Positions 47,621 through 57,364 of a DNA stretch of 64,000 nucleotides are shown one piece after another. Source of the stretch: Rhododendron vialii (lineage: Eukaryota; Streptophyta; Magnoliopsida; Ericales; Ericaceae); contig NC_080567.1 of the NCBI RefSeq assembly GCF_030253575.1, positions 18,067,001-18,131,000 on the forward strand, in the 5' to 3' direction. Position 1 is the stretch's first letter; every line of letters begins with the position of its first letter. The notes below the pieces were generated by a model. The model did not search any database. It saw only the letters and a list, made by a program, of their open reading frames with translations, and was not told where the DNA came from. The position numbers and the translations under genes are program-made.

Positions 47621-47829
47621 ACATATTTTGAAGACAACTAAAGCTACGGGTCAAGCAATGAGCAAAGAGAGCATGTTGAAAAAAATAGATAGGAAAAAAG
47701 TAAAATATGGTATATTTTTGTTGTTGCAAAACATCTCGAAGACACGTAACCTTTGTACTGAAAAAATAAAACAAAGTAAATATAAATCAAATATATAAAG
47801 TCAGATTAAGCAATACAATTGAGTAAATA

Positions 47830-48010
47830 GTTCTTACATTTTCTGCAAGTTACCGTCGAGCTGCATAAGAAAATGAAGAATTTACCGAATGCATAGAAAA
47901 CAATTAATTTGATTATTACGACCAAGGTATAAAATGAAACGGTTCAACTCACATGGCCATAGACGCTTAAATTGTCCATGATTAATTAAAATCCCAAAAA
48001 GTTATCTGAA
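47830..48010 (-). repeat. Dispersed exon-like fragment, copy 3
   Basis: Third copy of the fragment found at 10130 and 10735, with the same CAG|CTCGACGG and GCCAT|GTGAGT borders. Its position just inside a Helitron-like end suggests how the fragment was spread. Confidence 0.55.
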
Positions 48011-48019
48011 ATTTGAAAG

Positions 48020-49840
48020 AGAGCGATAGTCAAAAGTTATCATGGGAATAACAATAGAAAACATTTTAAAGATATATATAGACTTCCATAATATTAAATG
48101 AGTGACAAAAAAAAAAAAAAAAAGAACACAAAACTCCAGTTTGCGGTGTGTTTGGTTAACATCATAATATTTTCATCGATGTATATATGGCAACGTTTAA
48201 AAGAGTGTCAATAACAACACATGTTCTAATGAAACAAAGTTTATAAAAATGGGTTTACAATTACTCTATGTATTAATCGTGCAAAAAAATGTTGTTTTGA
48301 CAACTATCAAGGAAAAAAAGAATAAGGCGTTAATTAGTTTTGCACTCTTTCTTTTCCTATGTCGGTAGATATTAAAAGATATTAAAAAAAAATGCCCCCA
48401 GCCTCAAGTAAACACCCCAATTGCTTACAATTTTTAGTAAACATGTCTCTCATCGTTCTCTTCTCTGTCATTTTGATTTTAGACTTTCTAGACATTTAGA
48501 GCCGGATTCAAAACCATTCCTATCTCCTTAATTTTAGGGTGTAAATATGGCCGATCTTCTTGTTCTCTTGTACAGTAATACAAATCTTAAGAATTTAGGA
48601 TTCTGAAAATAAGGAATGGATATGTTAAATCTTTATTTTTGCATCTATGTCTATAAACATTAAAAAACGCTGTGGTGTTAGCAAAATGAGAAGCACAGTC
48701 TACCAATTCTTAAGTCGTTCTATATTTATGAATATAAAAAAATCCGTATCAATCTATATCTATGAACATAAAAAAAATCTGTATTGTTAGCAAACGTATT
48801 GTTAAAAAATTTGATTAAACATGAAAATCTATAATAATCACCAACAAAACTCCAAACCACAAAAATATTAATAGGACCACTCATCACTTTCCCTCTTTTT
48901 TCAATACGTTTGACGCAAACTCAAGCATATATGGCATCAAAATATCAAGAATGGTATTCCGTTCACGTACAGAGCCTTAATCTTCATATAATAGCGAAGG
49001 GCTATAATTCCGTTCTCATAACGTCTTTGTTTTTTTAAACTATAGAGAAGGGGATTTAGCTCCGTGCATTAGAGCTGGAAAAACTGTTGAAGCAGAAGAA
49101 CAAAAGATTACCTCACTATTGGTGTCTTGGTGATGTCTGTAATGGTCCTTATGGTTCAGCATCAAAAGTTGAAATAAAAAATCATCATTAAATTACAAGT
49201 TGGAATTAAAAACTAATATTAACACATTGTATCGTGCCGATTAAAAAAGAACACATTATATCGTCTTTCCTTTACCTATACGGTAACTTTTTTTGCTTAC
49301 CGCTTAACAACGGTGGAAAATGGTGTAGATATCTATGTGTGTCTCTGTGTATGAAAGAGATAGAGAGAGAGAGGGGGGAAATCCACAGCTGTAATTGCGA
49401 TTGTAAAATTTTATAATAAACCCCACGAAATCACAGTTGTGATTGTGATACCTAAACTAAAAAGGAAATTAAAAAATTTTAGTAATTGGCAGCCGTGATT
49501 GTGATTGTGATTGCCGCTTAACAACCGTGATTTTTTTCCTCTTTGCAATTCATTACGTGATTGGGGGTTCATTCTTTTCAAACATACTTGCTATATATTT
49601 CCCAATTAATGTGATAATCAATAGAAGTTTAAATGTCAATATTTGGTAAACATGGTAAAAAATTAAATCCTTGAATTGTAGGAATCAATCTCAGGGATTC
49701 TTTTTTTTTTTATTAGCCGATTACCAAAATGGGATGATGATAACCCTTGAACAACAAACGGTCTAGATTTATAGAGGGGATAAATCTGAGCGTTGGTTGT
49801 CTTTTGAATTCAAACACACACACACATATATATATATATA
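48020..49840. other. AT-rich repeat DNA, no gene
   Basis: No recognisable frame on either strand. The (CA)n(TA)n tract at 49814-49842 borders the next palindromic MITE. Confidence 0.35.
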
Positions 49841-49844
49841 CACA

Positions 49845-50217
49845 ATTATTTTCAAATGAGGATGTTCTTATTTTAATTAAAATAAGGACTTCTCCATTTC
49901 TCTAATTTCCTGTTTGAATTTTGATGATCCGAACCGCTCAATGTGTTTAGAACGTGATTTTAAGAGTACCCTCGAGGAATCAGCAAAAAAATGACCGGGA
50001 AGGGCTTCATCCGAGCAGTTTTTATTTGAACCGTTCGATAAAAAACAAACAAAAACTGCTCGGATGAAGCCTTTCCGGTCATTTTTTTGGCTGATTTCTC
50101 ACGAGTACCCTTAAAATAACGTTCTGAACACATTGAGCGGCTTGAATCATCGAAATTCTATCGGAAAATTGAGGTCCTTATTTTATTAAGTTAAGGTGGT
50201 CCTTAGGAGAAGGAGAC
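49845..50217. mobile_element. Palindromic (TA)n-flanked MITE, copy E
   Basis: Outer arm attattttcaaatgagg ... ttaattaaaataagg, then the conserved core (gatgatccgaaccgctcaat) and central hairpin. TA tracts both sides. A (caaa)-type insertion marks the loop near 50045. Confidence 0.8.
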
Positions 50218-50222
50218 TATAT

Positions 50223-50261
<39 letters not shown>

Positions 50262-50264
<3 letters not shown>

Positions 50265-50608
50265 GAATTTTCAAGTGAGGGATCCCTCATTTTGTTAAAA
50301 TGAGGGACTTTCATTTTCCGATCAAATTTTGAAAATCCGAACCGTTCAATGTGTGTAGAACGTAATTTTAAGGGTCCTCGCGAGAAATCAGCAAAAAAAA
50401 TGACCGGGAAGGGCGTCATCCGAGCAGTTTTTTTTGAACCGTTCAATGAAAACTGCTCGGATGAAGCTCTTCCCGGTCATTTTTTTTGCTGATTTCTCAC
50501 GGAGACTCTTAAAATCACGTTCTGATCACTTTGAGCGGTTCGGATCATCGAAATTCAATCGGGAAGGGGAGTTCCGCATTTTAATAAAATGAGGGATCTC
50601 TCACCAGA

Positions 50609-50612
<4 letters not shown>
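50262..50612. mobile_element. Palindromic (TA)n-flanked MITE, copy F, with MULE-like outer arm
   Basis: The outer arm contains AGGGATCCCT, 16 nt, then GGGACTTTCAT. The same two motifs are found 17 nt apart at the tips of the MULE TIRs. The core matches the other copies. Flanked by TA at the left and CT/TA at the right. Confidence 0.82.

Positions 50613-50687
<75 letters not shown>
50612..50687. repeat. (CT)n(TA)n(CA)n compound microsatellite
   Basis: CT, then TA, then CA dinucleotide runs between copies F and G of the palindromic MITE. Confidence 0.95.
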
Positions 50688-50691
<4 letters not shown>

Positions 50692-50918
50692 TTTTCAGGT
50701 CCACTCGTCTGGATTTTCTTATAGTCCGGATCACGCGAGAAATCAGCAAAAAAAATGATCGGAAATGGCTTGATCCGAGCAATTTTTTATTGAACCGTTC
50801 AATAAAAAACTGTTCGGATCAAGTCCTTCCCGTTCATTTTTTTGCTAATTTCTCGCGGGTACCCTTAAAATCACGTTCTGATCACTTTGAGTGGCTCGGA
50901 TTATCGAAATTCGATCGA

Positions 50919-50923
<5 letters not shown>
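50688..50923. mobile_element. Palindromic (TA)n-flanked MITE, copy G (truncated)
   Basis: Same end type as copy D (ctaattttcaggtccact). The left core is deleted: the sequence jumps from gtccgga to cacgcgagaaatcagc. Right core complete; ends at a TA tract. Confidence 0.8.
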
Positions 50924-50959
<36 letters not shown>

Positions 50960-50963
<4 letters not shown>

Positions 50964-51130
50964 CTATTAATAAAAGAGAGCTAAATGGTTTGGGAATTTT
51001 TGGTTCGATTTTTCCAATTAGGCCCACGGAGTGGACAGGTTGTAGGTTTGTGCTCGGGGGTATTTATGTCAAAGGGCACGAATGAATGCTGTTTTACCAG
51101 ATGGAGCCACGTGCCTCACATCTTCAACAT
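50960..51130 (+). mobile_element. Helitron-like 5' end, copy 1
   Basis: Directly after a TA tract: TCCCCTATTAATAAAAGAGA, then tttttggttcgatttttcca and gggtatttatgtcaaa. A related sequence occurs at 52712-52870. AT-preceded TC starts with TATAATAAAAG-like sequence are typical of Helitron 5' ends in plants, but no partner 3' end was found. Confidence 0.35.
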
Positions 51131-52420
51131 CGGAACGATCCAGTTTTTTTCCTCTCCCTCTCTCTTCCTCCCTCTTCGTCGCTATTCATCTGGATTCTAA
51201 GCAAGTACACTAAACGGGCAAAAATATATTTTTTGCTATTTTACTTAAGAGAAATATAAAAAATAATCTACATCAAATGAGCGAAAAAGAAGAGTTAAAA
51301 TACATTTGAATAGTTGTTATCTATTTTTACCTATGCACTATTCATATTCATTTCTTTCTTTATTATTTTTTTCTCTCTTTCCTCCCTCTTTCTCCTCTCT
51401 TTAAATAATAAAGATAATAAAAAAATGAGTGAAAAATATATTTTTTAATTAGAGTTAGGTAAAATAAATAATATTGGTGTAGTGTTGAGAGAAATGTGAG
51501 TAGATAAAATAAAAAAAATGCACTAGTTGATCAGCATTTTTACATTTTCATTGGTGTACATGCTCTATGGACGCCGCTACGCCTGTGAACCCAGGCCTCT
51601 CAGCCATGCTTCTGATGCCGTGCGAGTGTTTGCATACTCCATCGCTTGGTTGACAACGCTTAGGGTTTGGATTGCCTCAAATCGTTCCTGTGCCTGTGAC
51701 CGCGATTCCCGGTGAGTGCTATTTGTGAAGCAATTCCTACGATTCACGGTGTGCGCTTGGGGTTTGGTATGTGTATGCTTTATCGATTTTTCCCGTTAAT
51801 TGCTATTCGCGATGCAATTTCCTGCTGTATTTTGCTTCTTTTCTGTGCAGCTCGAGTTTGTTGAGTTGCTCGATGAGTTTAGGGTACTGTTTTCTTATGA
51901 ATGATTCTGCCTTTGGGAGATCCTTTGCATGTTCTTTGGTGCTTTTGGTGTTTTCATTGATGTTTTGTTGAATTTATTTCTTCTACTGTTGTTGCGTTTG
52001 GTTGATTTTGCTTTGCGATTAGATTTCTGTGTGATTGGATTGTGTATTTTGTAATTGGGTCTGGTTCTTAAACGGCTGTTGTGTTATATTTTTTTTGTTT
52101 ACATAAAAATTCATAACTTTTCTTTTGTGTGAGATTGTTGTTGGGCCGTTGAAGAGAAATTCTATTTCTTAATTCGTAGTTTTGTTTACCTCAAATTGAT
52201 AAGTTTCGTAAGTTCAAAAGTCAGGGCTTTGTATGGTCTCTGAGTTCTAGAACACAAGTTTATAGTTTGTGATATCTCTTTTGTATAAGATTGTTGGGTC
52301 CTTGATAACTTCCAAAGTCATGGCTTTGTATAGCTTTGGATTTTTAGAACTGTGTTTAATTTTATCTTATATCTTATAGTCTGACAATATGGTAATTGAT
52401 GCTCCTTTTATTCGGTGGAC
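51131..52420 (+). other. Leader-like sequence related to 53560-54050
   Basis: Part of 51640-51960 (agggtttggattgcctc, then cgattcccggtgagtgcta) resembles 53630-53810 in order and sequence, including a donor-like CGG|TGAGT. This looks like a duplicated 5' exon and intron of a housekeeping gene, possibly RPL5, carried by a mobile element. No coding frame of note. Confidence 0.4.
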
Positions 52421-52423
52421 TTA

Positions 52424-52706
52424 GAGCATCTCCAGCCTTTACCCATATTTTTTCTCAAATATGAGTCAAATTTTGGGTAGACACATCTCCAACCATCAAA
52501 CCCAAATTTTACACATCTCCCTCTTTCTCTCTCTAACTAGCCGTTGGAGAAATGGGTCAAGGCAAAAGTTGTTTCAGATTTGGGCAAAAAAATGGGTAAA
52601 ACCCAAAATGGGGAAGGGTTTGGGTCAAAGATTGGAGAGAAATTTTTGTGGTTTTTGTCCCATTTTTAAATTTGAGTCTTAAAATGGGTCAAGGCTGGAG
52701 ATGCTC
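52424..52706. mobile_element. Tourist-like (PIF/Harbinger) MITE
   Basis: 283 bp with ends GAGCATCTCCAGCC and GGCTGGAGATGCTC, flanked by TTA on both sides (52421-52423 and 52707-52709). TTA duplication and these termini are diagnostic. Confidence 0.93.
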
Positions 52707-52711
52707 TTATA

Positions 52712-52870
52712 TCTCACCTTATAATAAAAGAACATTGGATGGGTGGGGATTTTTGGTTCAAATTTTCCAATTGAGCCGCTGGGTTGGAGGGGTTCTAGCT
52801 TTGCCTTCAGGGGTATTAATGTCAAAGGCTATGGATGAATGTTGTTCTCATCTGAGCCGTATATCCCGTT
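52712..52870 (+). mobile_element. Helitron-like 5' end, copy 2
   Basis: Related to 50960-51130 in the same order (ataataaaagaacattgg, ggatttttggttcaaatt, ggggtattaatgtcaaagg). Boundaries and element type uncertain. Confidence 0.35.
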
Positions 52871-53559
52871 GAACAGATGAGGCCTTGTAGGGAGCGAGAC
52901 ATATTTTGCTCTACCTCTTTCTTTCTGTCTCTCATTCTTCTTGATGAATTCGATCTCGCAATAGATTTTTGTCTGGGAAATACATATTAGGAATTGCCTT
53001 CTCTCTCTCTCCCGCTGTGTCTTTCTCAATAGCTCTATTGTAGTTTGGGTGATGGAGAGCGAGCATTTAGGCTCCCTGGGCGAAGTTTTTTGTGCTTCGT
53101 TCTCCTTGATTTTCGGTGGAATGCGTTGTGATTGGGGTGGGTTTTTTTTTTTTCCAGTGGTTGGACGCTCTCTCGCCCTCTGTCGATAGTTTAGGGTATT
53201 GATTTTGCACATATATATTGTTGTTGAAAATAGCCGTGATGATCAATTTTTTGGGGTTCAAATCAATATTTGAAGAACGCTCCCTCTAATGAATAGGTCT
53301 AAAAGTGCTTGATTTCTATGTACGGCAAAATCGTAGTACTTTAGAACCTGTTACTATTATATACACAGATTATTTGTTTTTCTACTTATTTGAGCAGATA
53401 TCTACCAGAAATTGGGGTATTAAACGTTTTAAGGAGTACACAAAGCAATCAATTTTTAGCTCTACAAAACCTTGGTCAGACAAGTTGAATAGAAAATAAA
53501 CACAAGAACGCAATCCATAATAATCGAGACTAGCACAGTACCACCTCAAATTTCAGAAA

Positions 53560-55560
53560 TGTGAGAAGTCAGCATAAATTACTTCAGGCCAGACAGAACC
53601 AAAGGCTTATGCGAATAGGAGTAGCGTTTAGGGTTTGGTGTTGCCTCCAAGTGTTGCTGCGGTTACTACTGCGATTCACGGTGAGTACTATTCGCGATGC
53701 AATTGCTGCTATATTTTGCTTGTTTGCATGTGGGTCGTGCCTGTTTGAGTTGTCCTATGAGTACAATTTCGGCTAAAGGATTTTGGTTCTGAGAAATTCT
53801 TTGCATGTTTAAAGTGAGTTGGATGTTTTGATGTACAATGTGTTCAGTTTGGGTCTTCAATGGAGTCTTGCTATCATTGGGTTGAATCGATCTTGCTTTT
53901 GCATGAGTTCTGGGTGTGAATGGTTTGTACGTTTGTTCATTTCGTTCATTAGAAGATGGGTGTTTCTGTGTGTCCGGAGTTTCTCGTGGAAGGAATTTTT
54001 GCTTTATTTGGTTCTGTTTGCTGGATGTTTTGGTTGTGTATTTATATAGCTATCGATTACTTCAAATATTGAAATAAATTGTTTTTTAAAATAAATTTCT
54101 ATATTAAACTCGGTTAATAGAAATTTATAGTGTGCATTTAAGAAATTCCAATAACCAAGCATAGTATGGAGCACAGAGAAATAGGTTGTGGTTTAATTTG
54201 CAAGTTCATGGGGGACTTTACTTGTGTTTTCGTTGTTGGTTTTGCAATTGATATAATTGTATTTTTCGAAGCTGATTTATTAGAATAATGATAGTTGGAG
54301 CTTTGTTTTTTTGATTCCTATTTCTCGCTCTTTGCTGCAGCACTATGGTTATTGAGAATCCGTTTGTTTTCTGCACTTTTGAAAGGCATCCAACTGCTGG
54401 AAAAGGAATGGGTGGCTTTTTTTATGCTCTTATTGCTACGGCTGAAAAAGTGGTTGTTGCTGTATCGCACTGAGAAGAAGATGATACCACCGTTTACAAA
54501 CCAGATTACAAATTCATTCATGATTATGGTGAGCGGTTAGGATTGGTGGGTATTTGCACAGCACTCCAGGTATTTGCTTAGTATCTGCGTATATTAATGT
54601 TTATATATCTTAAGTCTTAACTTTGTTGCTTTACTCTTTTATTCATTTGACAAATTGAATTTTATTGTACCCTTATAGAGTTGTATGAGTGGTTATTGGC
54701 TTAAATTTCCACTTATAGGTGTTGGTTGTTGCTGGTACTTAGTAGTTGTTACAGAACTGGACCTTAACTGGTTTAATGGTTTATTTCCCCCCTTATTTTT
54801 AAGGTTCAGTTTGGTTATTGTTGCTTTCAGTAGATCAATCCATATGTATTTGATAGCTTTTGCCACGAGGTGTAGGTGGTTTCTCGAGAGTTGTAACCTG
54901 ACTGTTTGGATTGTATTAAGGCTTGGCTCAAGATCATGGCCAGTTTGTGTTGTCGATAATATAATGGGGGTGGGGTTGGAGCAAATTCTGTGCAGAGCAC
55001 CAGCTTGGAAATGGTTACAAATTGATTTTATGGTGTGCAGACGTCATGTTTGCCTTCTACATTTGACCATCAACTTGCTCGGACCAAATTTGTGTACATG
55101 TGTCGAACGGAAATTTTTAATGCCAAGGTATGACTCTAGTTACTAAAATTCCTTGGTTCATTTTTTTTTACTTAGGTATTAGACATTGATAAATATTCCT
55201 TGGTTTATTTCTAATCAACGTTTTTGGTTATAAATTTAAACTACAATTTCTTATTGTGTAGGAATTTCTGACCAGACTGTGTCCAGTTCTTGATCATTTA
55301 AACATTTGATGAGATTTCAATTGAAATGGGCAATCGAAATTGGGCCATTCTTTCTAGCGACCTGTCTCCCAACTATCCCATGTTCCTTCAATTTATTCGA
55401 GCTCTGCAGCTGGAATGAACAGATTATGTTTTTGCTGCGCTGTTGGCAAATCATAAAGTTAGTGTGGTGGTGTTCGACGCAATATAGAGTAGCAAGAGAG
55501 TATATGAATGGTTATGACTTAGTGCTACTTCTTATACTTCTGGTTGACTAAGGTGAGTTT
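53560..55560 (+). other. Captured or relic exon-like pieces upstream of RPL5 exons
   Basis: Contains the second copy of the leader-like block (53630-53810). A piece at 54338-54545 reads MVIENPFVFCTFERHPTAGK, has one in-frame stop, and continues EEDDTTVYKPDYKFIHD before a donor-like CAG|GTATTT; I do not recognise the family. Further short frames lie at 55306-55551. Pieces from unrelated sources beside RPL5 exons suggest a chimeric, possibly Helitron-assembled region. Confidence 0.35.
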
Positions 55561-55600
55561 TGGAAAACAATACAATGCTTCAGATATATGTGCAGTATGC

Positions 55601-56086
55601 GCAATCATATGTGTGGAAGATGAGCCAGAGAAGTACCATACTCACTTTATCAGGTTCATCAAAAAAGGTGTTGAGTCAGATGGAATTGAGGAGATGTACA
55701 ACAAAGTCCATGCAGCATTACGTGCTGACCCCACCCCAAAGAAATCCCAGAAGGAGCCACCAAAGGAACACAAGAGGTACTGTGACATTCATGTATATAT
55801 TTTCTTACAAGCCTGTGCTAATGCGTCTAATTTATTTAAGGATATTTTCTTACAAGCCTGTGCTAATGCGTCTTATTTATCTAAGGATTTTATCAAGGAG
55901 AATCACATTTGGCTGTCATGATTATCTTCTTATGTATGTTTTTATGTTGGTTTGTGCATCAGGCATAACCTGAAGAAGCTAACTTACGAGGAAAGGAAGG
56001 CCAGGTTGATAGAGAGGTTAAATGCTCTCAACTCTGCCGCTGGTGGTGGTGATGATGATGATGATGAGGACGATGACGACGAGTGA
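55601..56086 (+). pseudogene. RPL5: Ribosomal protein L5 (uL18), C-terminal exons only
   Basis: Two exons in phase: about 55610-55776 ([20 protein letters not shown], then [20 protein letters not shown], ending KEHKR) and 55963-56086 ([20 protein letters not shown] and the acidic tail, TGA). Borders are AAGAG|GTACTG and CATCAG|GCATAA. Cytosolic RPL5 is about 300 residues and binds 5S rRNA in the large subunit. The N-terminal two thirds is not found in the preceding 5 kb, and the frame just upstream of EDEPEK is garbled. The exon-intron structure is kept, so this is a DNA-level copy, not a processed retrogene. A fragment or captured piece is most likely. Confidence 0.75.
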
Positions 56087-57364
56087 ATGCAACAGTAGAA
56101 ATTTGAGTGCTTCTTGTGCACTGTCACTTGGTGTTTCTCAATTTGTCGGCTTTTTACTTAAAGAATCGCAGTTTTGCTTGTTTTGTCTGCAGTTTCAGAA
56201 CAAAATAAATGGAGTAGTTGGTTTTATGTTTTGACATTACAAATTCGCTGTATTAGATTTCATAATCTATTTGTTATGACTCAAGTCCAGTCTGCTGTTT
56301 TGTTCCAATCGCTTGGTAATATGTGCATTATCGCATGAGTTAAAGGAACAGGAATTTGGGTTTTGGCAGAACTTCAGCGTTTGCATCGTCCTTGTGGTTG
56401 GCTCTTTTCCAAGTTTTCCAAGTTGTAATTGCCCTTGGTTATTCTCTCAGGTGTGCCCCCAACAATAGTCTGACCTGTGTTTGTGTTTGAGAACACACTT
56501 GGGTGTCATTTTTATCTGTATGCTACTGTTTTATTTAAATAATCGTTTTTTCTTATATTTATATTGTTAATGCAAGTCATTCGAACAGGAGCAAGCTGGC
56601 TTGAAATATCCCTGTGCAATCAACTTTGTTAGAGTTCAATTGCTCCCTCCATTCCAAAATGTTAATTTTTTTTGGATAGCGTGTCATTTTCAATTTCTTA
56701 TATCTTTCAATGTCGATGTTGAAAAATATGAATCTTGTTTGATAAGTTTTAATTAATTTTATTAAACAATTTTCAAAATCACGTACGGAGTAAAACTGTA
56801 TAAATTGAAAAATATAAGTAATTTGAAATGACACGCAGTCCCAAAAAAGAACATTGAAATTTTGAGATAAAATTTACAAAAAACAATACGATTTTAACAT
56901 CGGACAACTTTGCAAAAAAAAAAAAAGCGTCATCCAAACAACGTAGAAATGGTCATGGTCTTGAGCACCAACCCTTACTTAAAAGATGATTAGGGAAGTT
57001 GAGCTGGTGAAATCAATTTGAATTCATATTATTATGGTGTGTCGAGAAATACAAACCCAAAGGTGCTTTCTTAACCACCTACTATTACTATTATGGACAC
57101 TAAGATGTAACTAAAACTGGATCGCAGAACGTATAAGCGTATTCACATGCTCTAGTGCAAAACGAGGGGAATGTGAAGGGGCAAATACAACTTAAGTCTT
57201 GCGATTCATGTTTACAATAAAGAAACAACCCTCTAAATGTCCAAAATGGATTCTTCCGAATTAGTTTACATCAGGTCTAAGCCATTTTGCCAGAAGATCC
57301 ACACATGTTCCACGCCCTTACATCATAACCTCATGAGATGGCCTCAAACGCGGGTTTGAGCCTG
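56087..57364. other. Intergenic; partial Stowaway-like end at 56642
   Basis: Contains RPL5-like 3' untranslated sequence, then GCTCCCTCCATTCCAAAATG (56641), the left end of a Stowaway-type MITE. The right end near 56835 (gacacgcagtccc) is degraded. No gene seen. Confidence 0.5.

Noticed and set aside
52829..53212. 127-residue minus-strand frame
   Set aside because: Charged low-complexity composition, no motif, overlaps leader-like repeat DNA.
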